A stretch of DNA of 64,000 bases from Polaromonas sp. JS666 (GCF_000013865.1 NC_007948.1:434001-498000); one strand, 5' to 3'. Counted from the first letter of the stretch, positions 45,671 through 57,026 are shown. Numbers and translations are program-made. Notes: generated by a model from the sequence alone, not told the origin.

Positions 45671-46181
45671 CGGCAGGTGGCGTTGTGGCAGCGTTGGGCG
45701 GCTGAATTTTCGCGCGCCGGCGGAACGTCATGCGGTCGTTGGCGACAAAATTGCACACGCTGGCCACCACGATGGCCACCAGGTTGGCCAGGATGTAGTG
45801 CAGGTAGATGGCCAGCCATTTGGTCAGCAGGGACTGAACAACAATCGACAGGCCCGCCGCCATCACATATTTGAAGAACAGGAACAGCGCTGAATGGTGG
45901 ACCTCGTGCTTGCGGTCCCGCCAGGTCAGGCGCCGGTTCCAGTAAAAGTTGCTGATGGTCGCGCAGGTGATGGCCAGTGCAATCGAGTAATTGAGCCGCG
46001 AGTGGAAGTCTGCGATGAAGGTGAGCAAAAACTCCTGCGCGACATACAGCACGGCGATATTGATCACCGTGCCGCTGGCACCCACCGCGCCAAACTTGAT
46101 GAAACGCCAGCGCGCCATGGGCTGAAGCCGTGGTGGCAGGCGGCTGATCAGCGCCTCCGCAAGGGATCGCAGTGTTCCCAT
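45651..46181 (-). CDS. GtrA-family polyprenyl-phosphate sugar flippase
   Basis: 176 residues, four membrane helices (FIKFGAVGASGTVINIAVLYV, then SIALAITCATISNFYWNRRLTW with the conserved N.Y.NR.WTF-like motif, and VASVCNFVANDRMTF at the end). GtrA proteins are thought to flip lipid-linked sugars. ATG at 46181 overlaps the GT9 stop by one base. Confidence 0.88.
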   Translation of the reverse strand: MGTLRSLAEALISRLPPRLQPMARWRFIKFGAVGASGTVINIAVLYVAQEFLLTFIADFHSRLNYSIALAITCATISNFYWNRRLTWRDRKHEVHHSALFLFFKYVMAAGLSIVVQSLLTKWLAIYLHYILANLVAIVVASVCNFVANDRMTFRRRAKIQPPNAATTPPADVHDKP

Positions 46182-47428
46182 CAGGCCGTCACCGGAGTTT
46201 CGGCCAGGCATTCCCGCGCCTTGGCCAGCACGGTGGCGGGCGCAATGACCTTGAGGCACTGGTTGTCGCCGTCGCAGTAGGAGGAGCGGTGGTTGTATGC
46301 GGTCAGGCAGGGCGAACAGGGCCACTGGCTGTAAAACGAATGGCACTTCGGTGTGTGCGGCGCGTAGAGGGCTGGCGTTTCAGGCCCGAACAGCATCAGC
46401 GTCCAGATCGGCGTCAGTGCCGCGAACTGCCCGGGTCCGCCATCGTTGGTCACCAGCAGGCGCGCCACATGGAACAGCGCCAGCAGCTCGGAGATCGATC
46501 GGGTGTAGCCCGTCAGGTCAATCACCGGCCCGGCCGGGTAGGCCTGGTTCACGTTGGCGACCAGTTGCTGCGCCAGTGCCTGGTCGTCTTTCAGGCCAAT
46601 CACGGCCACCGCGCAGCCATCGGCCACCAGGCCTTCGCACAGCGTGGTGTACGACGCCAGTGGCCACGCGCGGATGGGCAGAATGCCGCCGCCGGGGTAG
46701 ACGAGTACCAGCGGCTTGCCGGCGATGGCCGGAAAGTCCTGCGCCAGCCGCTGCGCAATACCCTGCACCAGGGCGCCGTCCAGCTGTACATGCGGCGGGG
46801 GCTTGTTGGTGCCCACCATCGGCAGCTTTGATTTCGGTACCGCCGTGGAGTCGATGGCTCGCGCAAGCGCCAGAAACTGCGCGCTGATGTGGTGATAGGG
46901 GTTGTAGGGCACGGGCCGGTTGATGTGCGAGCCGCGGTACAGGCCTTCCTGCGTATGGCGGTGAAAGCCCACGCGAACAGGCGCACCACTGGCAAACGAC
47001 AGCAGGCTGCTGATGCGCGAAAACAGTTCGCAGTCGATCGCCACGTCGACCCGCGCGCGGCGCAGTTCGGCAATCGCTTTCCACAGGCTGGACAGCAGGC
47101 CCGACAGCGACTTGTCATGCACCGTGTGCACATGCGCCGGGTCAACGACCTTCATGAGGTCGAGGATTTCACGGTTCTTCCTGAACAGCAGGGCATGCAG
47201 CTCGGCGCCGGGATAGCGTTGCTTCAGCCGCGCAAACATATCGTGCGCCAGCACCAGGCTGCCCATTTCGGACAGCAGGATCACCACGATCGCTCGTGGC
47301 GCGGTGGTGGCGGCCACCTCGCGGGACGGCCCCCGCAAAGCCCTGGTCACCGCATTCAGGCCAGAGACCGCGGCACACAACGGGATGCCGACCCAGCGGT
47401 CAATCCATCGTTGCAGCTGGATGTTCAT
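46181..47428 (-). CDS. GT9 heptosyltransferase-family glycosyltransferase
   Basis: 415 residues. Rossmann-like halves carry IVVILLSEMGSLVLAHDMFARL at the start and VLVYPGGGILPIRAWPLASY plus VTNDGGPGQFAALTPIWTLMLFGP in the second half, the ADP-heptose family pattern in which DGG replaces the usual D.G. The C-terminal Cys-rich stretch (CSPCLTAYNHRSSYCDGDNQC) is unusual for LPS core heptosyltransferases. Works presumably on the same glycan as the downstream flippase and transferase. Confidence 0.85.
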   Translation of the reverse strand: MNIQLQRWIDRWVGIPLCAAVSGLNAVTRALRGPSREVAATTAPRAIVVILLSEMGSLVLAHDMFARLKQRYPGAELHALLFRKNREILDLMKVVDPAHVHTVHDKSLSGLLSSLWKAIAELRRARVDVAIDCELFSRISSLLSFASGAPVRVGFHRHTQEGLYRGSHINRPVPYNPYHHISAQFLALARAIDSTAVPKSKLPMVGTNKPPPHVQLDGALVQGIAQRLAQDFPAIAGKPLVLVYPGGGILPIRAWPLASYTTLCEGLVADGCAVAVIGLKDDQALAQQLVANVNQAYPAGPVIDLTGYTRSISELLALFHVARLLVTNDGGPGQFAALTPIWTLMLFGPETPALYAPHTPKCHSFYSQWPCSPCLTAYNHRSSYCDGDNQCLKVIAPATVLAKARECLAETPVTA

Positions 47429-47431
47429 CGC

Positions 47432-49712
<2,281 letters not shown>

Positions 49713-49713
49713 A

Positions 49714-49951
49714 AACCTAGAAACCGCAGTTGGATGCGCCCGAGTGTGCTGCCCGCGCGGCGCCAGGCAAGGCGTGACAACGCAGTGGGCTGTTGCCCAC
49801 AAGGCGGAGCAACGCCGCATGGTGCTGTGCGGGTGGCGCAATCGGGTGCATAGCGCTGTCATCTACAAGGTGAGTGCCAGCGAAAAGGAGAATGACGGTA
49901 TTCAAGCGGATTTTTAGATGTTTGCAAGCGGTCAACTGCGGTTTCTAGGTT
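49714..49951 (-). repeat. 238-bp MITE-like element, copy 3, inverted
   Basis: Perfect 19-base terminal inverted repeats (AACCTAGAAACCGCAGTTG and its complement). The interior is more diverged from copies 1 and 2 in one half but keeps the same length and the GTGGGC hairpin. It fills the divergent gap between queA and recG: one base before the queA ATG codon and 17 bases before the recG ATG. Confidence 0.88.
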
Positions 49952-49968
49952 GACGGCACAATTGTCCC

Positions 49969-52164
49969 ATGTCGCCACCCGGTGCTCCTGCCCGAAAAGC
50001 CGCCACCTTCGAGGAGATGGCCGGGGACAGGGGTGCGCCCAAAGCCCAGGTTGAAAAACCCCAGGCCAAATCCCCCGCACAAAAGGCCCTCGAAAAACTG
50101 GGTCTGCGCCGCGACATTGACCTGGCCCTGCATCTACCCCTGCGCTATGAGGATGAAACCCGCATCGTGCAGCTGCGCGATGCGCGGGACGGCGATATGG
50201 TGCAGATCGAAGCACAGGTGACGCACAGCGAAGTCACGTTTCGGCCGCGCCGCCAGTTGCGGGTGACGGTGGACGACGGCAGCGACACCTGCGTGCTGCG
50301 CTTCCTCAACTTCTACCCCTCGCACCAGAAGACCCTGAGCGTCGGTGCCCGGGTGCGGGTGCGCGGCGAGATCCGGGGCGGCTCCTTCGCGGGAGGTTTT
50401 GGCCGCGAGATGGTGCACCCCAGCTTCAAGCTGGCGGGCGGCGAACTGCCCGGCGCGCTGACGCCGGTGTACCCGACAGTGGCCAGTTTGCCGCAGGCCT
50501 ATCTGCGCAAGGCCGTGCTCAGCGGCCTGGCCCGCGCCGACCTCAGTGAAACCATCCCCCAGCAATTTTTGAATAAAAACCTGCCGCAGCCCCTGTCGGA
50601 TTTGCGGGAAGCGCTGCAGTTTTTGCACCACCCCACGCCGGATGTGATGCTGTCCACACTGGAAGACCGCAGCCATCCGGCGTGGCAGCGGCTGAAGGCC
50701 GAGGAACTGCTGGCCCAGCAGCTGTCGCAGCTGCAGGCCCGCCGCGGGCGTGCCGCCATGCGTGCCCCGGCCCTGGGCGGCCAGTCGATGCGCAACCCCG
50801 CAGCGGATGATGGGGCGAGCCTGCAGGGGCCACACTGCACCCTGCACGAGCAGCTGCTGGAGCGTCTGCCCTTTCGGCTGACGCCGGCCCAGCAGCGTGT
50901 CTGCGCAGAGATAGACGCCGACCTGCAGAAAAGCATTCCCATGCACCGCCTGCTGCAGGGCGACGTGGGCTCCGGCAAGACCGTGGTGGCGGCGCTGGCA
51001 ACGGCCCGCTGCATGGGTGCCGGCTGGCAATGCGCGCTGATGGCGCCCACCGAAATCCTGGCCGAGCAGCACTTTCGCAAACTGATCGGCTGGCTGGAGC
51101 CGCTGGGCATCAGGACCGCCTGGCTCACCGGCAGCCAGAAAGCCAAAGAGCGGCGCGAGGCGCTGGCGCTGATTAAAAGCGGCGAGGCGGGCCTGGTCAT
51201 TGGCACGCACGCCGTAATCCAGGACAAGGTCGAGTTCAAAAATCTCGCGCTGGCCATCATTGACGAGCAGCACCGCTTTGGCGTGGCGCAGCGGCTGGCA
51301 TTGCGCAGCAAGATGACTGAGGGCGGGCAGGAACCCCATTTGCTGATGATGACCGCCACGCCGATTCCGCGCACGCTGGCCATGAGCTACTACGCCGACC
51401 TGGACGTCTCGACGATTGACGAGCTGCCACCCGGCCGCACCCCCATCGTGACCAAGGTGGTGAACGATGCCCGGCGCGACGAAGTGATTGAGCGCATACG
51501 CGGCCAGCTTCTAGAGGGCCGGCAGGTCTACTGGGTCTGTCCGCTGATTGAAGAGAGCGAGTCAATCGACCTGATCAACGCCACCCAGACGCATGAAGCC
51601 TTGAGCGCGGCCTTGCCGGGTGTCGGGGTGGGCCTGTTGCATTCGCGCATGCCGGTCGCCGAGAAAAAAGCCGTGATGAGCCTGTTCACCGAGGGCGTGA
51701 TGGGCGTGCTGGTCAGCACCACCGTGATCGAGGTGGGGGTGGATGTACCCAATGCCTCGCTGATGGTGATCGAGCATGCCGAGCGTTTTGGCCTCTCCCA
51801 GCTGCACCAGCTGCGCGGCCGGGTCGGCCGGGGCGCAGCGGCGTCAGCCTGCGTGCTGCTGTATTCGACCGGCGACGCGCCGCGGCTCGGCGAGACGGCG
51901 CGGGAGCGCCTCAAGGCCATGGTCCAGACCCATGACGGGTTTGAAATCGCCCGGCGTGATCTGGAAATTCGCGGTCCCGGTGAATTTCTGGGGGCCCGCC
52001 AGTCGGGCGCGCCCTTGCTGCGGTTTGCCGACCTGGCCACCGATACCCAGCTGCTGGCCTGGGCGCGGGGGGTAGCGCCGGTGATGCTGGATCAGCATGC
52101 CGGGCTGGCGCAGCGGCATATTTTGCGGTGGTTGGGGGGGAAGGCTGAGTTTTTGAAGGCTTGA
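49969..52164 (+). CDS. recG: ATP-dependent DNA helicase RecG
   Basis: 731 residues. An N-terminal wedge/OB domain (about 75-175) is followed by helicase motifs: Walker A GDVGSGKT at 331-338, motif II DEQH at 432-435, motif III MMTATPIPRTLA, motif VI QLRGRVGRG, and the C-terminal TRG-like GPGEFLGARQSG. Unwinds branched DNA and regresses forks. Almost its whole promoter region is repeat copy 3. Confidence 0.96.
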   Translation: MSPPGAPARKAATFEEMAGDRGAPKAQVEKPQAKSPAQKALEKLGLRRDIDLALHLPLRYEDETRIVQLRDARDGDMVQIEAQVTHSEVTFRPRRQLRVTVDDGSDTCVLRFLNFYPSHQKTLSVGARVRVRGEIRGGSFAGGFGREMVHPSFKLAGGELPGALTPVYPTVASLPQAYLRKAVLSGLARADLSETIPQQFLNKNLPQPLSDLREALQFLHHPTPDVMLSTLEDRSHPAWQRLKAEELLAQQLSQLQARRGRAAMRAPALGGQSMRNPAADDGASLQGPHCTLHEQLLERLPFRLTPAQQRVCAEIDADLQKSIPMHRLLQGDVGSGKTVVAALATARCMGAGWQCALMAPTEILAEQHFRKLIGWLEPLGIRTAWLTGSQKAKERREALALIKSGEAGLVIGTHAVIQDKVEFKNLALAIIDEQHRFGVAQRLALRSKMTEGGQEPHLLMMTATPIPRTLAMSYYADLDVSTIDELPPGRTPIVTKVVNDARRDEVIERIRGQLLEGRQVYWVCPLIEESESIDLINATQTHEALSAALPGVGVGLLHSRMPVAEKKAVMSLFTEGVMGVLVSTTVIEVGVDVPNASLMVIEHAERFGLSQLHQLRGRVGRGAAASACVLLYSTGDAPRLGETARERLKAMVQTHDGFEIARRDLEIRGPGEFLGARQSGAPLLRFADLATDTQLLAWARGVAPVMLDQHAGLAQRHILRWLGGKAEFLKA

Positions 52165-52167
52165 GTT

Positions 52168-52182
52168 GACGATTAGCGTTGG
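52168..52182. repeat. Direct-repeat partner of the attC-like site
   Basis: The block GACGATTAGCGTTGG resembles AACGATTAGAGGCGTTT at 52607-52623, in the same orientation, on the other side of the small membrane-protein gene. Together they could mark the edges of a former cassette. Confidence 0.35.
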
Positions 52183-52233
52183 CTCAACGGATGGCCGCCG
52201 TAGGTGGCCAGTCCGCTGGAGTAGCTTGTTTGC

Positions 52234-52599
52234 CTAGTAGAAGTCGACATACCTTGCCCAAAAAGTACCAAGATACCCAAGGATGCCAGACAGCAAAACC
52301 GACAACGCAATGCCATCGCCAAGCCAATGCCAAATAAGCGCCAACAATAGCCCAGAAAAGCAACCAACGGCGATGCGCACAAAAGGTCGGTCGGTGGTTT
52401 TGACTTCGGACCCACCATCGAACGCAAAGATCGTCCCGAGCAACAGGCCAATGCACGCGAAGCTCGCAATGAATTGGATGGCACCGCCAAGTGAATGACC
52501 GCGACTGACGACTTGGAGCAAGGCGTAAGCCGCTCCGAGAATGGCGAATGACCCTGCGATCAGGAGACCGCCGAGTAGCTGCCTTGAAGGTGCTTTCAT
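52234..52599 (-). CDS. Small hydrophobic protein of unknown function, cassette-like
   Basis: 121 residues with four predicted membrane helices (LLGGLLIAGSFAILGAAYALL, IQFIASFACIGLLLGTIFAF, VRIAVGCFSGLLLALIWHWL, LSVLLSGILGYLGTFW). No family recognised. Base composition is less GC-rich than the flanking genes. Its ATG lies two bases from a 90-base attC-like hairpin, the arrangement expected for a gene cassette. No ribosome-binding site is obvious. Confidence 0.6.
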   Translation of the reverse strand: MKAPSRQLLGGLLIAGSFAILGAAYALLQVVSRGHSLGGAIQFIASFACIGLLLGTIFAFDGGSEVKTTDRPFVRIAVGCFSGLLLALIWHWLGDGIALSVLLSGILGYLGTFWARYVDFY

Positions 52600-52600
52600 G

Positions 52601-52690
52601 AGTCCTAACGATTAGAGGCGTTTATCTGCCGCGAAGCCAAGCTGATGGAAACCAAGAGCACCTCCTGCGGCAGATAAACCTTGTTGGACT
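52601..52690 (-). repeat. attC-like inverted repeat
   Basis: A perfect 13-base stem (GTTTATCTGCCGC at 52620-52632 with its complement at 52667-52679) is flanked by TCCTAAC and GTTGGAC. On minus the ends read GTCCAAC, which fits the RYYYAAC core, and GTTAGGA, which fits GTTRRRY except for the last base; one base bulges. Length of 90 fits attC sites (about 60-140). No integrase gene in the window. Confidence 0.45.
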
Positions 52691-53015
52691 GAAACGCTGG
52701 CCGGGATGGCCGAGGGTGGTGGCATAGGGGTTTGTCATCTTCACCCTGTCTGCCTGAGCAAATTATGACTGGGGTTTTGGCATTTGTTGCTGCGACCCAT
52801 GCCCCAATGGCGTGAGTCGGTATGGCCCATGACGGCGGGCCGAATTTGAGTGAAAACCTTGGTTTCAGGCGTCGGAACGGCAGTTAACCCGTTAGATATG
52901 AGCGTGAGTGGCGACTGAATTTGTAGCGTCATCGGGGTTCCGGGTTGGGCTTGTTGAGGTTGTTTCTGGTCTGGGTGGGTTGCCCTTCACTACCAGGCCG
53001 GGTCTCGCCCCGGCG

Positions 53016-53330
53016 GGCGACTCACTTTCTCTTGCGTCGCCAAGAGAAAGTAAGCAAAGAGAAGGCGACCCGCAGTCTGGGTCCCTTCGCTGCGCTACGG
53101 GCAACCTGCGCTGCGCCAGAAAAGCGGGGGTCCGCGCAAACTCGCCTGCGGCTCAAACAGCGCGCGGCCCTGATCCCGCGTTTCTTGCGCAGCACAGGCC
53201 CAGCCAGGACGGGCTTTGGGGGGGATCGGAATCGGAATCGGAATCGGAGAGCAGAACGCGCGAAGCGCGTTCTGCGGAATTTGGCTGTTGGTATTTGTTT
53301 CCCCCATCCCTTCGGGCTGCGCTGATTCAG
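53016..53330. repeat. Dispersed non-coding repeat region
   Basis: Opens with a perfect hairpin ACTTTCTCTTG/CAAGAGAAAGT (53024-53051). The following GC-rich sequence, with open frames in several readings, is a family of recurrent non-coding sequence I recall from Comamonadaceae and Xanthomonadaceae. It includes four ATCGGA units (53225-53248) and an 11-bp stem GCAGAACGCGC with a GAA loop (53251-53275). No gene is supported between 52691 and 53387. Confidence 0.5.
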
Positions 53331-53371
53331 AAACATCCGTCCTCAATGGCTATTGCACCAGGTGCTATAAA

Positions 53372-53387
53372 TGACTAAAATTCGTCA
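53372..53387. promoter_or_regulatory. Candidate toxin-antitoxin operator
   Basis: TGAC-N8-GTCA directly before the toxin ATG at 53388. A short inverted repeat at this place is a likely site for the XRE antitoxin; evidence is only symmetry and position. Confidence 0.3.
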
Positions 53388-53765
53388 ATGAAACGAGTCT
53401 TCAAAACCAAGACCTTTGACCGCTGGGCGCGCAAGGTGGTGAGCGATCTGCTGCTTTGCCAGGCCGCCAGCGAGATAGAGCAGGGTTTGTTTGAGGCGGA
53501 TTTGGGTGGCGGGGTGTGCAAGAAGCGCGTGGCGGTGCCCGGGCGGGGTACAAGTGGATCGACCCGTACCCTGGTGGCCAAGAAGCACAGGAGTGCCATT
53601 TTCTTTCTGGCCGGGCGTGAGAAGAGCCAGCCGGGGTCTGATTTTTCGGACAAGGAAGTGGATGCCACGAAAATCATCGCGTCTAGACTGCAGGCTGCAG
53701 ACGCTCAAAAACTCGATGAACTGCTTGCGGCTGAAATCCTGAAGGAGATTTGTAATGGCAAATAA
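53388..53765 (+). CDS. RelE/HigB-like toxin
   Basis: 125 residues. FKTKTFDRWARKVVSDLLLCQAASEIEQG is followed by LFEADLGGGVCKKRVAVPGRG and SGSTRTLVAKKHRSAIFFLAG, the pattern of the RelE-like toxin family that includes HigB2 and often is annotated as PF06296. These are ribosome-dependent or free mRNases. Overlaps the antitoxin by 11 bases. Confidence 0.85.
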   Translation: MKRVFKTKTFDRWARKVVSDLLLCQAASEIEQGLFEADLGGGVCKKRVAVPGRGTSGSTRTLVAKKHRSAIFFLAGREKSQPGSDFSDKEVDATKIIASRLQAADAQKLDELLAAEILKEICNGK

Positions 53766-54090
53766 AAAACCAACTGAAAAGAACCGCGTTCTGGACGAGA
53801 TGATGGAGATGGCGCAGGCCCTGCAAGGGCACGAACTTATCTCCAAACAAGACATGGCCAAAATGAAACTCATCTGCCAGAGTCCGCCCGAATACACCGC
53901 CGAAAAGGTCACGGCCATTCGAGTGGGAAGGGCAAAGGTCAGCCAATCGGTGCTGGCGTCCATCTTGAACGTGAGCGTTTCAGCCGTTCAAAAGTGGGAG
54001 TCACCCAGTTCAGGCAAGCACCCCAGTGGCGCTGCGGCCAAACTGCTTCAGCTCATTGACAAAAAGGGCCTGGAGTCCATTCTTGCTTGA
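53755..54090 (+). CDS. XRE-type antitoxin (HigA-like)
   Basis: 111 residues. The C-terminal helix-turn-helix (KVSQSVLASILNVSVSAVQKWE, about 60-82, quoted from KVSQSVLASILN to SAVQKWE) binds DNA; the N-terminal helical part should bind the toxin. Toxin-first order fits HigBA. A convincing partner for the gene overlapping it. Confidence 0.87.
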   Translation: MANKKPTEKNRVLDEMMEMAQALQGHELISKQDMAKMKLICQSPPEYTAEKVTAIRVGRAKVSQSVLASILNVSVSAVQKWESPSSGKHPSGAAAKLLQLIDKKGLESILA

Positions 54091-54159
54091 AGCGGGGCGC
54101 GCCGCGCTCAACGCAAACCCGGTCCCGCTTCCCCCAAGCAAAAAGCAGACAATAAGCCC

Positions 54160-55155
54160 ATGACGCTGACCGAACTCAAATACATCGTCGCCGTGGCCCG
54201 GGAAAAGCATTTTGGCAAGGGCGCCGAGGCCTGCCATGTCTCGCAGCCGACGCTCAGCGTCGCCATCAAGAAGCTCGAGGAAGAGCTGCAGGTCAAGCTG
54301 TTTGAGCGCAATGCCAATGAAATTACCGTCACGCCGCTGGGCGAAGAGATCGTGCGCCAGGCGCAAAGCGTGCTGGAGCAGGCCGAGAACATCCGCGAAA
54401 TTGCCAAGCGCGGCAAAGACCCGCTGGCTGGCGCCTTGCGGTTGGGGGTGATCTACACCATAGGCCCCTACCTGCTGCCCGACCTGGTGCGTCAGGCCAT
54501 CGCCAAAACACCGCAAATGCCGCTGATGCTGCAGGAAAACTTCACCGTCAAACTGCTGGAGGAATTGCGCACCGGCGAGATTGACTGCGCTATCCTGGCC
54601 GAGCCGTTTCCCGACACCAACCTGGCGATTGCGCCGCTCTACGACGAGCCCTTCATGGCGGCCGTTCCCAGCGCCCACGCGCTGGCCGCGCGCATCAGCG
54701 TGTCTGCCGAAGAGCTCAAGAAGGAAACCATGCTGCTGCTGGGCAACGGGCACTGCTTTCGCGACCATGTGCTGGAGGTCTGTCCGGAGTTCGCGCGCTT
54801 TTCCAGCAGCGCTGACGGCATCCGCAAGAGCTTTGAAGGCTCGTCGCTGGAAACCATCAAGCACATGGTAGCTGCGGGCATGGGCATCACGCTGGTGCCG
54901 CGTCTGGGCGTGCCCAAGGAAGCGCTGCTCGAGGCGCCGGTGGCCAAAAAACCCGCCAAAGGCAAGGCAGCGATGGCGGCCGCAGCGGCTGCCGCGCAGC
55001 CCAACTTCATCAAATACCTGCCGTTTGAAGGGCACGTGCCCAGCCGGCGCGTGGTGCTGGCCTGGCGCCGCAGCTTCACGCGCTATGAAGCGATTGCGGC
55101 GTTGCGCAATGCCATTTACGCCTGCGAGTTGCCGGGTGTCACACGATTGTCCTGA
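54160..55155 (+). CDS. oxyR: Hydrogen peroxide-sensing regulator OxyR
   Basis: 331 residues, LysR type. Winged helix at 1-60 (FGKGAEACHVSQPTLSVAIKK). The peroxide-sensing cysteines are Cys199 (GNGHCFRDH) and Cys208 (LEVCPEF), the same numbers as in E. coli. An Ala/Lys-rich insertion near 275-290 (AKKPAKGKAAMAAAAAAAQP) lengthens it beyond the usual 305 residues. The next gene, a peroxidase, follows in seven bases. Confidence 0.95.
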   Translation: MTLTELKYIVAVAREKHFGKGAEACHVSQPTLSVAIKKLEEELQVKLFERNANEITVTPLGEEIVRQAQSVLEQAENIREIAKRGKDPLAGALRLGVIYTIGPYLLPDLVRQAIAKTPQMPLMLQENFTVKLLEELRTGEIDCAILAEPFPDTNLAIAPLYDEPFMAAVPSAHALAARISVSAEELKKETMLLLGNGHCFRDHVLEVCPEFARFSSSADGIRKSFEGSSLETIKHMVAAGMGITLVPRLGVPKEALLEAPVAKKPAKGKAAMAAAAAAAQPNFIKYLPFEGHVPSRRVVLAWRRSFTRYEAIAALRNAIYACELPGVTRLS

Positions 55156-55162
55156 TGCAACG

Positions 55163-56086
55163 ATGAGCCTCTCCCAACCTGGAATTTCGCAAGCGGTGCC
55201 CACCGTCGGGCGCTATGCTTTTTTCTCGATCACAGCCCCGGCTGCCGCGCAGCCGGCGGTCCTGCGCCAAAGCCTGCAGCGCCTCGCTCCGCTGGTGGAC
55301 GGCCAGGCCGTGGTGGCTGCCTTCGGCGCCAGGCTGGTTGCGGCCCTGGGCGGAACAGTCCCGGGCCTGCGCGACTTTCCGGTCCTTTCGGAGGGTGCTG
55401 TGGAGGTTCCGGCCACGCCGACCGCGCTGTGCCTGTGGCTGCGCGGCAGTGACCAGGGTGACTTGGTGTTGCTGACGCGGCGACTGGAAAAGGCGCTGGC
55501 GCCGGCCTTTCACCTGGATCGCGTGATCGAGTCCTTTCGCCACGGCCGGGGGCCGACCGGCCACGGCCGCGACCTCACGGGCTACGAAGATGGCACCGAA
55601 AACCCGGAAGGCGAGGCGGCCGATGCCGCCGCTTTCGTGCAGGGCCTGGGCGCGGGACTCGACGGATCGAGTTTTGTCGCTATCCAGCAGTGGCTGCATG
55701 ACCTGGATGCGTTCGAAGCCATGAGCCGGGCCGAGCAGGATAACACCGTGGGCCGGCGACGCAGCGACAACGAAGAACTGGAGGACGCACCCGAATCGTC
55801 CCACGTCAAACGCACCGCACAGGAAAGCTTTCAACCCGAGGCTTTTGTGCTGCGCCGCTCCATGCCGTGGGCGCTGCATGCGCCGGGCGGCAGCAAGGTC
55901 GGTTTGGTGTTTGTGGCGTTTGGCTGCTCGTTCGATGCGTTTGAAGCGCAGATGCGCCGCATGGCGGGGCTGGACGATGGCATTGTGGATGCGCTGTTTC
56001 GTATCTCCAGACCGGTCAGCGGGGCCTACCTGTGGTGTCCGCCCATGCAGGCTGGCCGGCTCGATCTGCGGCAGCTCGGCTTGTGA
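55163..56086 (+). CDS. Dye-decolorising (Dyp-type) haem peroxidase
   Basis: 307 residues. GYEDGTENP with catalytic Asp143, the proximal haem ligand His214 (SSHVKRTA) and distal Arg231 (VLRRSMPW) are all visible, so an active YfeX/DypB-like enzyme is expected. Seven bases after oxyR and overlapping ubiA by one base (TGATG); control by OxyR is therefore likely but may run in the same message rather than through its own promoter. Confidence 0.92.
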   Translation: MSLSQPGISQAVPTVGRYAFFSITAPAAAQPAVLRQSLQRLAPLVDGQAVVAAFGARLVAALGGTVPGLRDFPVLSEGAVEVPATPTALCLWLRGSDQGDLVLLTRRLEKALAPAFHLDRVIESFRHGRGPTGHGRDLTGYEDGTENPEGEAADAAAFVQGLGAGLDGSSFVAIQQWLHDLDAFEAMSRAEQDNTVGRRRSDNEELEDAPESSHVKRTAQESFQPEAFVLRRSMPWALHAPGGSKVGLVFVAFGCSFDAFEAQMRRMAGLDDGIVDALFRISRPVSGAYLWCPPMQAGRLDLRQLGL

Positions 56087-56946
56087 TGCTGCGCCGCAAA
56101 CTGGGTCTTTACCTTGCGCTGATCCGCTGGAACCGTCCGGCGGGCTGGCTGCTGCTGCTCTGGCCTACGCTGTCGGCGCTATGGGTGGCCTCGCACGGCT
56201 TTCCGGGCTGGCACTTGCTGACGGTGTTCACGCTGGGAACCATCCTGATGCGCAGCGCGGGCTGTTGTGTCAACGATGTGGCGGACCGGGACTTTGACCG
56301 GCATGTCAAGCGCACGGCCCAGCGGCCGGTCACCAGCGGCCAGGTGTCGGTGCGGGAGGCGCTGGTGCTGGGTGCCGTGCTGGCCCTGCTGGCGTTCGGC
56401 CTGGTGCTGACCACCAATGCCGCCACCATCGCCTGGTCCTTTGCTGCGCTGGCCGTGACGCTGGCGTACCCCTTTGCAAAGCGTTATGTGTCCATGCCGC
56501 AGGCGGTGCTGGGCGTGGCTTTCAGTTTTGGCATTCCGATGGCATTTGCCGCCGTGCAGTCCCGCGTGCCGCTGCTGGCCTGGGTTCTGCTATTGGGCAA
56601 CCTGTGCTGGGTGATTGCCTACGACACCGAGTACGCCATGGTGGACCGCGACGATGACCTGAAGATAGGCATGAAAACCTCGGCCATCACGCTGGGGCGG
56701 TTCGATGTGGCGGGGGTCATGCTCAGTTACCTGGTGTACCTGTCGGTTTGGGCTCTGGCCCTTGCCGACATTCCGCAAGCAGCTATTTATTGGATGGCAA
56801 TCGGGCTGGCAGGGCTGCAGGCGCTGTGGCATGGCTGGCTGATCCGCAAGCGTGAGCGCGACGATTGCTTCAAGGCGTTTCGTCTCAATCACTGGCTGGG
56901 CTTCACGGTGTTTGCCGGTATTGCCCTGTCCTATCTGGCAGCTTGA
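56086..56946 (+). CDS. ubiA: 4-hydroxybenzoate polyprenyltransferase
   Basis: 286 residues, eight or nine membrane helices. The two Asp-rich motifs are [19 protein letters not shown] (63-81) and [13 protein letters not shown] (179-191). Attaches the isoprenoid tail to 4-hydroxybenzoate in ubiquinone synthesis. Starts with the last base of the Dyp peroxidase stop. Confidence 0.95.
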   Translation: MLRRKLGLYLALIRWNRPAGWLLLLWPTLSALWVASHGFPGWHLLTVFTLGTILMRSAGCCVNDVADRDFDRHVKRTAQRPVTSGQVSVREALVLGAVLALLAFGLVLTTNAATIAWSFAALAVTLAYPFAKRYVSMPQAVLGVAFSFGIPMAFAAVQSRVPLLAWVLLLGNLCWVIAYDTEYAMVDRDDDLKIGMKTSAITLGRFDVAGVMLSYLVYLSVWALALADIPQAAIYWMAIGLAGLQALWHGWLIRKRERDDCFKAFRLNHWLGFTVFAGIALSYLAA

Positions 56947-56969
56947 GTCCGGCTGACCAGCCTGCATTG

Positions 56970-56997
56970 AAAAAGAAAAAGCCCGCGCGCGGCGGAC
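56970..56997 (-). terminator. Intrinsic terminator of proC
   Basis: On minus: GTCCGC, five bases, GCGGGC (one G-T pair), then TTTTTCTTTTT. It lies 30 bases past the proC stop. Confidence 0.65.
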
Positions 56998-57026
56998 CCG
57001 GTATCAGGCTGGTTGTTTGAACACGA

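Noticed and set aside
52886..52906. GTTAACCCGTTAGAT as a second integron core site
   Set aside because: Contains GTTAGAT but no matching RYYYAAC partner or stem within 150 bases upstream.
52908..53378. 156-codon open frame in the dispersed repeat
   Set aside because: Recurrent non-coding repeat with a tandem hexamer giving Ser-Glu repeats; no start signal or family.
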